Part shown: positions 30,613-37,933 of the stretch, piece by piece
How the letters are laid out: every line of letters starts with the position of its first letter
Numbering within the stretch: position 1 is the first letter of the stretch
Source: Candidatus Allofournierella merdavium
GTDB taxonomy: Bacteria; Bacillota; Clostridia; Oscillospirales; Ruminococcaceae
Assembly: GCA_019118765.1 (NCBI GenBank)
Contig: DWYI01000031.1
Span: forward strand, 1-46,410
Reading direction: 5' to 3'
DNA: 46,410 nucleotides
Position numbers and translations under genes: made by a program
Notes under the pieces: generated by a model
Seen by the model: the letters and a program-made list of their open reading frames with translations, nothing else
Databases searched by the model: none
What the model was told of the DNA's origin: nothing

Positions 30613-31416
30613 TCAGTTGGCCAGATAGCACAGTTCCGCGATGGACAGCCGCTGCTGCAGCGCCTTGTTCACCGCCAGGGCCAGCAGCTCGGCCCCCTTC
30701 TTCACCACCGTGTCCAGCTGGCGGGGGGTGATCACACAGCCGGGGCGGCCGAGGAACTCGTCCGCCTCCATCATGGTGGGGATGCCCACCGCCAGCACCG
30801 GCACCCCCAGCATGGCCCGGGTCAGGCACTTGCCGCTCTCGGGGCGGGCGGGGCACAGGCCGGTGTCGCTGATCTGCACCGTGCGGCCCATGCGGGCCGG
30901 GTCGGAGGTGCACAGGCTGTCGATGCAGAGGATAGCGGAGGGCTTTACCGCCCGCACCAGCCCCGCCAACATCTGTACCAGCGGGATGCCGGTGGCGCCC
31001 GACGCGCCGGGGGCCACGCAGCACACCTCCCGCAGGCCCAGCTCGGCGGTGCGGCTGTCCGGCGCGATGCCCCGGGTCACCAGCACGCCCCCCGCCGCCC
31101 GGGGGCCCAGGGCGTCGGCGGTGACCCGGCGGTTGCCCACCCCCACCACCAGCACCCCGCCCGCTTCGGGCAGCATGGCCCGCAACTCCCCCGCCACGGC
31201 GCTGACGTAGCGCTCGTCCTTGTTGTCCACCACGGCCAGGCTGGGGATCTCCAGGGTGGAATAGCGCCCCGCCGGCCGTTCCAGCCCGGGGCGGGTGATC
31301 TGCACCCGGGTGAGGGTGATGGGCCCGGAACGGGCGGTGTAAAGCTTGACCCCGCCGGGCACCTGCCCCCTGGACGGGCCGTAGATCTCGTCGGCGATGT
31401 CGGTGTAAACGGACAT
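30613..31416 (-). CDS. gpr: Germination protease GPR (267 aa)
   Basis: GPR is the forespore aspartic-like protease that degrades small acid-soluble spore proteins at germination. Family features are the N-terminal TDIADEIYG, the segment VVGVGNRRVTADALGPRA with a conserved Asp, LVTRGIAPDSRTAELG, PGASGATGIPLVQMLAGLV, ILCIDSLCTSDPARMGRTVQISDTGL, and GVPVLAVGIPTMMEAD. The normal length of about 300 residues in Bacillus is slightly shortened, with a short pro-segment and a compressed IDALAARS-type motif (here IDSLCTSD). ATG 31416 has AGGTG upstream. It is divergent from rpsT and followed by spoIIP. Expression in the forespore is expected, but I could not identify a clear sigma-F/G promoter. Confidence 0.92.
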   Translation of the reverse strand: MSVYTDIADEIYGPSRGQVPGGVKLYTARSGPITLTRVQITRPGLERPAGRYSTLEIPSLAVVDNKDERYVSAVAGELRAMLPEAGGVLVVGVGNRRVTADALGPRAAGGVLVTRGIAPDSRTAELGLREVCCVAPGASGATGIPLVQMLAGLVRAVKPSAILCIDSLCTSDPARMGRTVQISDTGLCPARPESGKCLTRAMLGVPVLAVGIPTMMEADEFLGRPGCVITPRQLDTVVKKGAELLALAVNKALQQRLSIAELCYLAN

Positions 31417-31539
31417 ACAAAACACCTCGCAGCGATGAAAAAGTGGCCGCCGCCCGCCGCAAACGCCGCGCCGGGGCCCCATGAAAGTGTGGGCCGGCGC
31501 GCACCGGCCCATACCGCCCGAAAAAAGTTTAAAAAACGC

Positions 31540-31568
31540 TTGCAAGCGCCGCTCAAATGTGGTATTAT
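31540..31568 (+). promoter_or_regulatory. Sigma-A promoter of rpsT
   Basis: TTGCAA (31540-31545), 17-bp spacer, TATTAT (31563-31568). The leader to the ATG is short (about 30 nt). Confidence 0.75.
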
Positions 31569-31605
31569 AAATTGCACTGTTATGGGTAGTAAGGAGGTGG
31601 TACGA

Positions 31606-31869
31606 ATGCCTAACATCAAATCCCAGAAGGATCGCGTGGTCCAGTCCAAGAAGGAAGCCCTTCACAACAAGGCGATCAAGTCCAACCTGAAAACAGTTGT
31701 CAAGAAGGCAAACGCTGCCATCGCCGCGAATGCCGCTGACAAGGACGCCGTCGTCAAGGTGGCTGTTTCCACCATCGCCAAGGCGCAGAGCAAAGGTGTG
31801 GTCCACAAGAACACCGCTGCCCGCAAGATCAGCCGCATGGCGAAGCGCGCGAACAAGGCCAACGCCTGA
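31606..31869 (+). CDS. rpsT: 30S ribosomal protein S20 (87 aa)
   Basis: A small, very basic, helical protein that binds 16S rRNA in the body of the 30S subunit. The N-terminus MPNIKSQKDRVVQSKKEALHNK, the internal KSNLKTVVKKANAAI, and the closing HKNTAARKISRMAKRANKA are diagnostic. A strong AAGGAGGTGG (31591-31600) precedes ATG 31606. AT-richer codons than its neighbours, as expected of a highly expressed gene. Placed divergently from gpr and spoIIP, as in other endospore formers. Confidence 0.97.
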   Translation: MPNIKSQKDRVVQSKKEALHNKAIKSNLKTVVKKANAAIAANAADKDAVVKVAVSTIAKAQSKGVVHKNTAARKISRMAKRANKANA

Positions 31870-31882
31870 TTTTCAGCAAAAC

Positions 31883-31916
31883 AAAGACCTGCCGGTTCCG
31901 GCGGGTCTTTTGTTTT
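31883..31916 (+). terminator. Terminator of rpsT
   Basis: AAAGACCTGCCGG (31883-31895) pairs with CCGGCGGGTCTTT (31898-31910) with one G-U pair; the T-rich tail runs through TTTTGTTTT. Confidence 0.85.
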
Positions 31917-31970
31917 GCCCGGCGGACAAAGGACGCGCCCTTCCTTTCGTCGCCGGCGAACAGCTCCGCC

Positions 31971-32058
31971 CGGCACTTCCCAATGCCGCCTGGCATCCCC
32001 AGCGTCGCACGACACTGTCCAATGCCGCCCGCCGCGCCCGACACCGCCCGATGCCTCA
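31971..32058. repeat. Three imperfect 20-bp direct repeats
   Basis: CGGCACTTCCCAATGCCGCC (31971-31990), CGACACTGTCCAATGCCGCC (32010-32029) and CGACACCGCCCGATGCCTCA (32039-32058), spaced 39 and 29 bp apart. Role unknown; they may be remnants of a repeat family. Confidence 0.5.
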
Positions 32059-32097
32059 AATCCCCCCTGTGCCGGCCAGCGGCACAGGGGGGATTTG
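32057..32097. other. Perfect 18-bp hairpin without T-run
   Basis: CAAATCCCCCCTGTGCCG (32057-32074) and its exact complement (32080-32097) around a 5-nt loop. The arm start resembles that of the terminator at 33576-33616 (AAATCCCCCC). It could be a mobile small repeat or an RNA structure. Confidence 0.55.
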
Positions 32098-32183
32098 CGT
32101 GCTCTGTGGTGTTCTTGCGGGGGGCACGGGCCCGCCGGCCGCTTTCCGGGCCTCCGGGCTCTTTGCCCGCCTTTGGGCACAAA

Positions 32184-32216
32184 AACGCCGGCCCCGTTTT
32201 TTGAGGGGCCGGCGTT
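32184..32216 (-). terminator. Terminator of the LCP gene
   Basis: Stem AACGCCGGCCCC (32184-32195) with GGGGCCGGCGTT (32205-32216); on the minus strand it runs into TTTTTG. Located 15 bases after the LCP stop codon. Confidence 0.8.
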
Positions 32217-32230
32217 CGTCGGTTTTGGCT

Positions 32231-33379
32231 TCAATCCGCCGCGGAGGCGGAAGATCCGGAGGAGGTGGAGGAGGCGGCGTTCAACTCCTGCTGTCCCTCC
32301 TCGGCGGCGCTCATCACGCTGCCCATGGTGCGGCCCTCGTCCACGTTCATGCCGGAGATGTACTCATAGCCGGTGGCGAGGCCCAGGTCCTCGGCGGCCA
32401 CGGGTTTATCCGGGCTGCGGAAGTGCTCGTTGAGGATGCGGGCGCAGTTCTCCCGGTCGATGTAGTACACCCATTTGTGGCCGTTGATGTGGGCCGCGCC
32501 GCCGGGGGCGCGCACGATGTAGATGTTTTCCGGCTTCACCTTGAGCATGGTGCCGTAGAGGCCCCAGATGTCGGTGATATCCAGGCTGGTGTTGATGTAG
32601 TGGGCGATCACCTTGCAGGTGCTGTAATAGTCCGCCAGGGTGTAGTCCTCCAGCAGGCTCTTGACCAGCGCCGCATAGAAATACTGCTGGGTCTCCAGCC
32701 GCTGATAATCGGCGGTGGCGTAGTTGCGGTTGCGCAGGATCAGCTCGGCGGTGTCGCCGCTGATGAGATGGGTGCCCTGCTTGGCCACCACGTCCTCCTT
32801 GCCGGTGTTCTTGTCCACGGTGACGATGTCCCAGGGGACGTACATCTCGATGCCGCCCATGTTGTTCAGCATGGTCTTGAAGGCGGCCATGTCGATGGTG
32901 ACGTAGTCGTCCACCGGCAGCTTGAACAGCTCATACATCATGTTGGCGATGTTGTTGATCAGGTTCTCCTGGTCGGGGCCGTTGGCGTAGACCTCGTTGA
33001 TCTTGCCCTCGATGGCCTTGCGCCCCTCGCCCATGTCCTCACCGTAGTAGGTGTCCCGGGGGATCTGGAAGGCGTTCACCGTGCCGGCGTCCCGGTCGAT
33101 CTGCAGATAGAGGATCACGTCGGTGTTGCCCTTGCCCTCGGCGTAGTCCCGGTCGGTGTCGTAGTCGATGCCCAGCAGCAGCAGGTTGTAGGTGCGGTCG
33201 CCCTCGGCCTCCAGGTCCGGGTCCTTCACCTGGTTCAGCTGGCCGGCCTCGCCCTCGTCCAGGGCGGGCGCCACCTGGCTGTAAAGATACCACATAGTGC
33301 CGCAGGCAGCCAACAGCAGCACTGCCAGCACCGCCAGCGCCAATTTGAGCGCGCTGGCCTTTTTCGTCGGTTTGCTCAA
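32231..33379 (-). CDS. LCP (LytR-CpsA-Psr) family wall polymer ligase (382 aa)
   Basis: Membrane-anchored, extracytoplasmic enzyme that transfers undecaprenyl-linked glycopolymers to peptidoglycan. One N-terminal membrane helix (about 10-32) is followed by the LCP domain with LLLLGIDYDTDRD, GNTDVILYLQIDRDAGTVNAFQIPRDTYY, KINEVYANG, and the late arginine motif LILRNRNYATADYQRLETQQYF. The C-terminal tail is Ser/Ala-rich (AASSTSSGSSASAAD). The frame opens with TTG at 33379, with GAGGGA about 10 nt upstream; no ATG fits the conserved start MSKPTKKASALK. Transcribed alone between two terminators. A TATAAT at 33453-33458 (minus strand) about 75 bp upstream is the likely -10, with a poor -35. Confidence 0.9.
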   Translation of the reverse strand: MSKPTKKASALKLALAVLAVLLLAACGTMWYLYSQVAPALDEGEAGQLNQVKDPDLEAEGDRTYNLLLLGIDYDTDRDYAEGKGNTDVILYLQIDRDAGTVNAFQIPRDTYYGEDMGEGRKAIEGKINEVYANGPDQENLINNIANMMYELFKLPVDDYVTIDMAAFKTMLNNMGGIEMYVPWDIVTVDKNTGKEDVVAKQGTHLISGDTAELILRNRNYATADYQRLETQQYFYAALVKSLLEDYTLADYYSTCKVIAHYINTSLDITDIWGLYGTMLKVKPENIYIVRAPGGAAHINGHKWVYYIDRENCARILNEHFRSPDKPVAAEDLGLATGYEYISGMNVDEGRTMGSVMSAAEEGQQELNAASSTSSGSSASAAD

Positions 33380-33559
33380 AGGGTCGTTCCCTCGCTTTCG
33401 TTGTTTGCGGCCCGGGTCGGCGGGCCAAAAATGTCAAAAGAGTTACAGGGGAATTATACCCTATCTTGACCCAAAAAAGGAGATGTTTTGACGATTTTCG
33501 CTCATTAACACAAAACAGATTCCCGTTTTTGTGCCATTTTACTATATTTTACCGTGGGT

Positions 33560-33578
33560 TTTGTCCACGATGGACAAA
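33560..33578. promoter_or_regulatory. 19-bp palindrome upstream of the LCP gene, possible operator
   Basis: TTTGTCCA-CGA-TGGACAAA, perfect 8-bp arms. On the minus strand its right half supplies a TGGACA that could act as a -35 with TATAGT 15 bp on. It touches the terminator of the SpoIID-like gene. No binding factor is known from the sequence. Confidence 0.4.
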
Positions 33579-33616
33579 CAAATCCCCCCCGCGCCGCGGC
33601 GCGGGGGGATTTGTTT
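33576..33616 (-). terminator. Terminator of the SpoIID-like gene
   Basis: Arms at 33576-33595 and 33598-33616 pair over about 19 bp with one bulged C; on the minus strand the tail is TTTGTT. Confidence 0.8.
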
Positions 33617-33623
33617 GGTTCTG

Positions 33624-36599
33624 TCACTGGGTGACCAGGGTGGTACCGGGATAGTAATGGGCCAGGATGTCGGCGTAGCCCCAGCCGTTGGCGGCGTAGC
33701 CCCAGGCGCCCATCTGGCTCATGCCGCAGCCGTGGCCGTAGCCGTAGGTGGTGATGCTGAAGGCGTCGGTGCCGGCGTCGTAGACGATGTCGAAGGCGGC
33801 GGAGCGCAGGGTCTTGCCGTTGACGTTATTCAGCACGTTCTCCCGCAGGTCGCGGCCGCTGATGGTGGCGGTGCCCAGCCGCATACTGGTGACGTAGCCG
33901 CTGGAGTTTTTGACGATGTCGCCGAACCAGGTATTCGGGTCGCTGTTGTAGGCGTAGAGGTCCACTCCCAGGCGCTCCTGGGCGCGGGCGGCCACCTCGC
34001 TGGCGTAGTACACCCGGGTGCTCTGCCAGTTGGAGGCGTAGTCCTTGTCGTAGGGGCTGTCCACGTTGACCAGGTAGGGCCGGGCGCCGCCCCACACCTC
34101 CTGGCTGGAGTTGGTGCCAAAGGCCGCGGAGGCGAAGTAGGGGGTGAAGGCCACGCTGCCGTTGTAGGTGAGGATCTGGTTCGCCACCTCCCGGGCGGCG
34201 GCCCGGATGGTCTCGCTGGGCTCCAGGCCCGACACGCTGGGCGCGCCGCCCTGGCTGAGGATCCAGCTGTGGGCCGCCACCATCTGCGCCTTGTAGGCCT
34301 CAATGGGGGCGTTGGCGCCCATCTCATTGCGGGCGATCATGGCCAGGCACTCCGCCAGGTCCATCTCCTGCCGCACACCGTTCATGGTGACGGTGATGGT
34401 GCCCGAGGAGGGCGCGGGCGTGGGGGTGGGTTCCGGGGTGGGCGCGGGGGTGGGCGCGGGGGTGGGGGTGGGCGCGGCGCTGGCCGAGGGCGCGGGGGTG
34501 GCGGAGGGCCCGGGCGTGGCCGAAGCCGAGGGGCTGGCCGACGGGGACGGGCTGGGCGAAGGCTCCGGGCTTGCCGAAGCGTCCGGCGCGGGGGATGCGG
34601 AGGGCTCCACCGCCTCGCCGCCGCCCACCTCGCTCAGGGGGCGGTCCTCGGTGGGCATGCCGGCCTGCTCCTGCACGTCGCTGGAGGTGGCGCCGCCGGT
34701 GATGTACCAGTTCAGCCAGTACTGGCTGAGGGTGGTGAGGCTGGGGGCGGAGAGGCCCTCGCTCTCATAGACGGCCATGGGCATCAGGGGCTGCTCGGCG
34801 GGCTGCACCTGATTGCCGAACAGGATGGCGGCCTCGTTGGCCCGCAGCTGGCGGCCGGTGATCACCAGCATCCGTCCGCCGGAGGCGGGGCTGTCCGCCA
34901 CCAGGGTGACGAAGGCGTCGCCGTCTTGCACGTCGGCGGGCATCTCGTAGAGGCTGCGGGCCTTGGCCCCCAGCACAAAGGTCAGATAATCCTCATAATT
35001 GGACAGGTCCTGCAGGCCATAGAGGTCAAAGGCGGACTCCCCCGTCTCGGCGGGGTCCCACTCGTAGACCGCCAGCACCTTGTAGCGGTAGTCGCCGCCG
35101 GCGGTGTAGAGGGTGAAGCCGCTGTTGGCCTTCAGCACATCCTCCTGGGCCAGCTGGCTGAGCTGCTCCATGGAGGAGGCCGGGCAGCGCACGATCACGT
35201 TGCTCTGGCTCTGGCCCAGCGTGTCGGACCCGGTAAAGCGGGGCAGTTCGTCCTCGGCGGCGCTCACGGTGCCCGGCTCGCCGCCGCCGGCCGCCCCGTC
35301 GGCGGACCAGACCAGCGCGCCGTCCAGCGAGGGGAGGGCCAGATAGGCCGCCACCCCCGCATTTTTGGCCTGCTGGGCCAGCAGGTAATCCCGGGCGGCG
35401 GTGTCGTAGTCGGCGGTGCCGTAGCCCACGTCGCCCAGCACGCTGCCGCCGCCGGGCAGCTTGCCGCCCTGCCACAGCCACAGCGCCACCCCGCCGGCGA
35501 TGGCCGCCACCAGCAGGATGCAGCCGATGAGCCGCCCCCAGTGGGGCCCGGCGGGCCGGCGGGCGGGTTCTTCGGTGGGCAGAGGGGCGTCGTCGTCAAA
35601 GAGCAGCTGGGCCGCGCTGGTGAGCTGTTCGTCGGGGCCCAGCCGGTCGGCAGCCCCGCTCCCGGCCCGGGGCGCCTTGCCGGTGAAGGCCGGCGCAGGG
35701 GCCGTTTTGGCGGAGGCAGCCACTTTTTCCGGGGCAGCCGCTTTTTCCGGGGGTATCGTGTTCACCGGGGCGGCCGCGGGCGCCGGTTCCCGCGGCACGG
35801 GGGGCGCCGCTTTTGCCGCGGGCGCGGGGGCGGCCAGGCCCGCCAGCGCCTGCCCGGGCAGTTCCAGTTTCGGGGCGGGGCCGCCCAGGCGGAACCGCTC
35901 CACAAAGGGCTCCATCCCCTTGCCCCGGGCCATGCGCCGCAGCATATCCAGCAGCCAGCCCACGGCCAGGGCCTGCTCCTCGCCCTCCGGGGGCAGCGGG
36001 CACACCCAGGCGTATTTTTCGCCGCACACCAGCACAAAGGCGGGATGGGTGTCGTTGGAAGGGCTGTAGGCCACCGCCCAGTCCGCGCCGGACACCCGCA
36101 GCGCCGCGTGGGCGCGGGTGGCCGCCGGCTGCACCGGGCAGTTGGGGTATTTTTTCACCAGCCGCCGGTTGGGCGTCACCTTCGCCCCCCGCCTGGGATG
36201 GGCGTAGCTCTGGGTGCCGAAGTCGTAGACGCTGCCCGCCATCTCGCAGCCGGCGAGGGCGGCGTCCAGCAGCCGGCCGGTGGCAGCGTCGGCGGCCACG
36301 AACAGCCGCCCGGCCTCCACCAGTTCCGTCACCGCCACCTCGGCGAGGCTCTCCTCGCCCACGCAGAACACAGCGTCGCCGAAACGGCCCTCAAAATAAT
36401 CCCGCCAGCGGCGGCAGATGGCGGCCGCCTCCTCGGCGGTGTTCGCCCGGGCGGTGACACAGACGGCGTACTCCCCGTTTTTCATCAGCAGGTTCAACCC
36501 GGGGCAGCCCTGGTCCGCCGCGGCGCGCAGCACCTGGGTCACCTGGTCCCGCCGGGGGCCGAACAGCCGCAGCACCAGCCTGGAGGATTTCTGTTCCAT
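33624..36599 (-). CDS. Membrane SpoIID/LytB-domain protein with CinA-like N-terminal region (991 aa)
   Basis: Order of parts: residues 1-115, a region resembling the KH-like and early C-terminal parts of CinA (SRLVLRLFGPRRDQV, YAVCVTARANTAEEAAAICRRW, VAVTELVEAGRLFVAADAATGRLL); a second cytosolic region to about 260; an Ala/Pro-rich stretch; one membrane helix (about 355-377); an extracytoplasmic region; a Ser/Pro/Ala-rich linker (about 660-733); and a C-terminal SpoIID/LytB domain (about 735-991) with MDLAECLAMIARNEMGANAPIEA, KAQMVAAHSWIL and YGYGHGCGMSQMGAWGYA. SpoIID is a lytic transglycosylase for engulfment. This protein is far longer than SpoIID (about 340 aa), so it is a related spore or cell wall enzyme rather than plainly SpoIID. 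Start ATG 36599 with AGAGGTG; the frame also allows GTG 36608. It follows cinA by 12 nt. Confidence 0.8.
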   Translation of the reverse strand: MEQKSSRLVLRLFGPRRDQVTQVLRAAADQGCPGLNLLMKNGEYAVCVTARANTAEEAAAICRRWRDYFEGRFGDAVFCVGEESLAEVAVTELVEAGRLFVAADAATGRLLDAALAGCEMAGSVYDFGTQSYAHPRRGAKVTPNRRLVKKYPNCPVQPAATRAHAALRVSGADWAVAYSPSNDTHPAFVLVCGEKYAWVCPLPPEGEEQALAVGWLLDMLRRMARGKGMEPFVERFRLGGPAPKLELPGQALAGLAAPAPAAKAAPPVPREPAPAAAPVNTIPPEKAAAPEKVAASAKTAPAPAFTGKAPRAGSGAADRLGPDEQLTSAAQLLFDDDAPLPTEEPARRPAGPHWGRLIGCILLVAAIAGGVALWLWQGGKLPGGGSVLGDVGYGTADYDTAARDYLLAQQAKNAGVAAYLALPSLDGALVWSADGAAGGGEPGTVSAAEDELPRFTGSDTLGQSQSNVIVRCPASSMEQLSQLAQEDVLKANSGFTLYTAGGDYRYKVLAVYEWDPAETGESAFDLYGLQDLSNYEDYLTFVLGAKARSLYEMPADVQDGDAFVTLVADSPASGGRMLVITGRQLRANEAAILFGNQVQPAEQPLMPMAVYESEGLSAPSLTTLSQYWLNWYITGGATSSDVQEQAGMPTEDRPLSEVGGGEAVEPSASPAPDASASPEPSPSPSPSASPSASATPGPSATPAPSASAAPTPTPAPTPAPTPEPTPTPAPSSGTITVTMNGVRQEMDLAECLAMIARNEMGANAPIEAYKAQMVAAHSWILSQGGAPSVSGLEPSETIRAAAREVANQILTYNGSVAFTPYFASAAFGTNSSQEVWGGARPYLVNVDSPYDKDYASNWQSTRVYYASEVAARAQERLGVDLYAYNSDPNTWFGDIVKNSSGYVTSMRLGTATISGRDLRENVLNNVNGKTLRSAAFDIVYDAGTDAFSITTYGYGHGCGMSQMGAWGYAANGWGYADILAHYYPGTTLVTQ

Positions 36600-36611
36600 T
36601 GTGTTCACCTC

Positions 36612-37886
36612 TTATTCCGGGATGTCCTCGGCGCGCACCGCGCCGGGCAGGGGCAGGCCCAGGGCCAGCCGCCTCGCGGCGTCCAGCGCGTTTTTGGCGG
36701 CGGCCAGGCGGACGGTGGCCCGGTCGCGTTTGCCCAGGTCCAGCCGCTTGACAAACACCTCGCCGCCTCGGGCCGCGCCCAGATACACAAGGCCCACCGG
36801 TTTTTCGGGGGTGCCGCCCCCCGGCCCGGCGATGCCGGTGAGGGCCACGGCCACGTCCGCGCCGGCGGCACGGGCGGCCCCCGCCGCCATGGCGGCGGCC
36901 ACCTGGTGGCTCACCGCGCCGTGCTGTTCCAGCGCGGCGGCGCTCACCCCCAGCAGCTTCTGTTTTGCTTCATTCGCGTAGGTCACAAAGCCGAAACCGA
37001 AGACTTCGCTTGCGCCGGGCACGTTGGTGACCAGCTGGCTCACAAGGCCGCCGGTGCAGCTTTCGGCGGTGGCCAGGGTCAGGCCCTTCTGCCGCAGCGC
37101 GTCCACCAGGGCGTATTCCAGGCCCTCTTCCCCCTCGGCATAGATGTACTCCCCCGCCAGCCGGTAGAAGTTTTGGGCGTACTCCCGGCACATGGCCCGG
37201 GCCCTTTCCTCGTCGGGGGCGGCGGCGGTGATGCGGATGGTCAGTTCCGCCGTTTTTGCGTAGACGGCGGCAGTGGGGTTCTCGTTCCCGAAGAGATGGC
37301 CCAGCAGCTCCTCGGCGTGGCTCTCGCCGATGCCGCACAGGCGCAGCACAAGGCTTTGCAGCACCCGCGTCTGTCCCTTTTGCAAAAAGGGGCGCACCGC
37401 GCTCTTCCACAGGGGTTCCAGTTCCGAGGGCGGGCCGGGCAGCAGCACCGCCCGCTTGCCGCCCGCCTCAAACCACACCGCCGGGGCGGTGCCGTTGGGG
37501 TTTTCGAACCAGCCGCCCTTTTGGGGCACCAGGGCCTGCTTTTCGTTGTTGGCGGGGGTGGTGCGGCCGGTGGAGGTGAAGAAGGCGCGGATGTCCTCCA
37601 GCACCTTGGGCTCAAAGCGCATCTCGTCGTCAAAGCAGCGGGCCACCGTCTCCTTGGTCAAATCGTCCGCCGTGGGGCCAAGGCCTCCGGAGAACACCAG
37701 CAGGTCGCTGCGGGCCATGGCGGCGCGCACCGTTTCCTCCAGGCGGGCGGCGTTGTCCCCCACCACCTGCTGATGCAGCACGTCAAAGCCCAGCGCCGCC
37801 AGTTCCCGGGCCAGGAACCGGGCGTTGGTGTTCAGGATGTCCCCCAGCAGCAGCTCGGTGCCCACACAGATGATCTCAGCGGTCAC
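36612..37886 (-). CDS. cinA: CinA family protein, nicotinamide-nucleotide amidase type (424 aa)
   Basis: A complete two-domain CinA: an N-terminal MoaB/MogA-like domain (AEIICVGTELLLGDILNTNARFLARELAALGFDV, VFSGGLGPTADDLTKE), a KH-like middle (about 175-255), and the C-terminal amidase domain with ATAESCTGGLVSQLVTNVPGAS, GFVTYANEAK and VALTGIAGPGGGTPEKPVGLVY. It removes the amide from nicotinamide mononucleotide in pyridine nucleotide recycling. The length is normal. It lies 47 nt after thiI and just before the SpoIID-like gene, all on the minus strand. The neighbour's N-terminus looks like a copy of this protein's middle region. Confidence 0.95.
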   Translation of the reverse strand: MTAEIICVGTELLLGDILNTNARFLARELAALGFDVLHQQVVGDNAARLEETVRAAMARSDLLVFSGGLGPTADDLTKETVARCFDDEMRFEPKVLEDIRAFFTSTGRTTPANNEKQALVPQKGGWFENPNGTAPAVWFEAGGKRAVLLPGPPSELEPLWKSAVRPFLQKGQTRVLQSLVLRLCGIGESHAEELLGHLFGNENPTAAVYAKTAELTIRITAAAPDEERARAMCREYAQNFYRLAGEYIYAEGEEGLEYALVDALRQKGLTLATAESCTGGLVSQLVTNVPGASEVFGFGFVTYANEAKQKLLGVSAAALEQHGAVSHQVAAAMAAGAARAAGADVAVALTGIAGPGGGTPEKPVGLVYLGAARGGEVFVKRLDLGKRDRATVRLAAAKNALDAARRLALGLPLPGAVRAEDIPE

Positions 37887-37933
37887 GTTTCACTCCCCCT
37901 TTGGGCGGGCCAGGGGCCCGCCGGTCCGGCGCG

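Larger units (their letters stand above)
31917..32183. other. Non-coding stretch between rpsT and the LCP gene
   Basis: No gene is supported here. The stretch holds three imperfect short repeats (31971-32058) and a perfect 18-bp hairpin (32057-32097), listed separately. Short open frames on both strands are low-complexity and lack ribosome binding sites. Confidence 0.6.
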
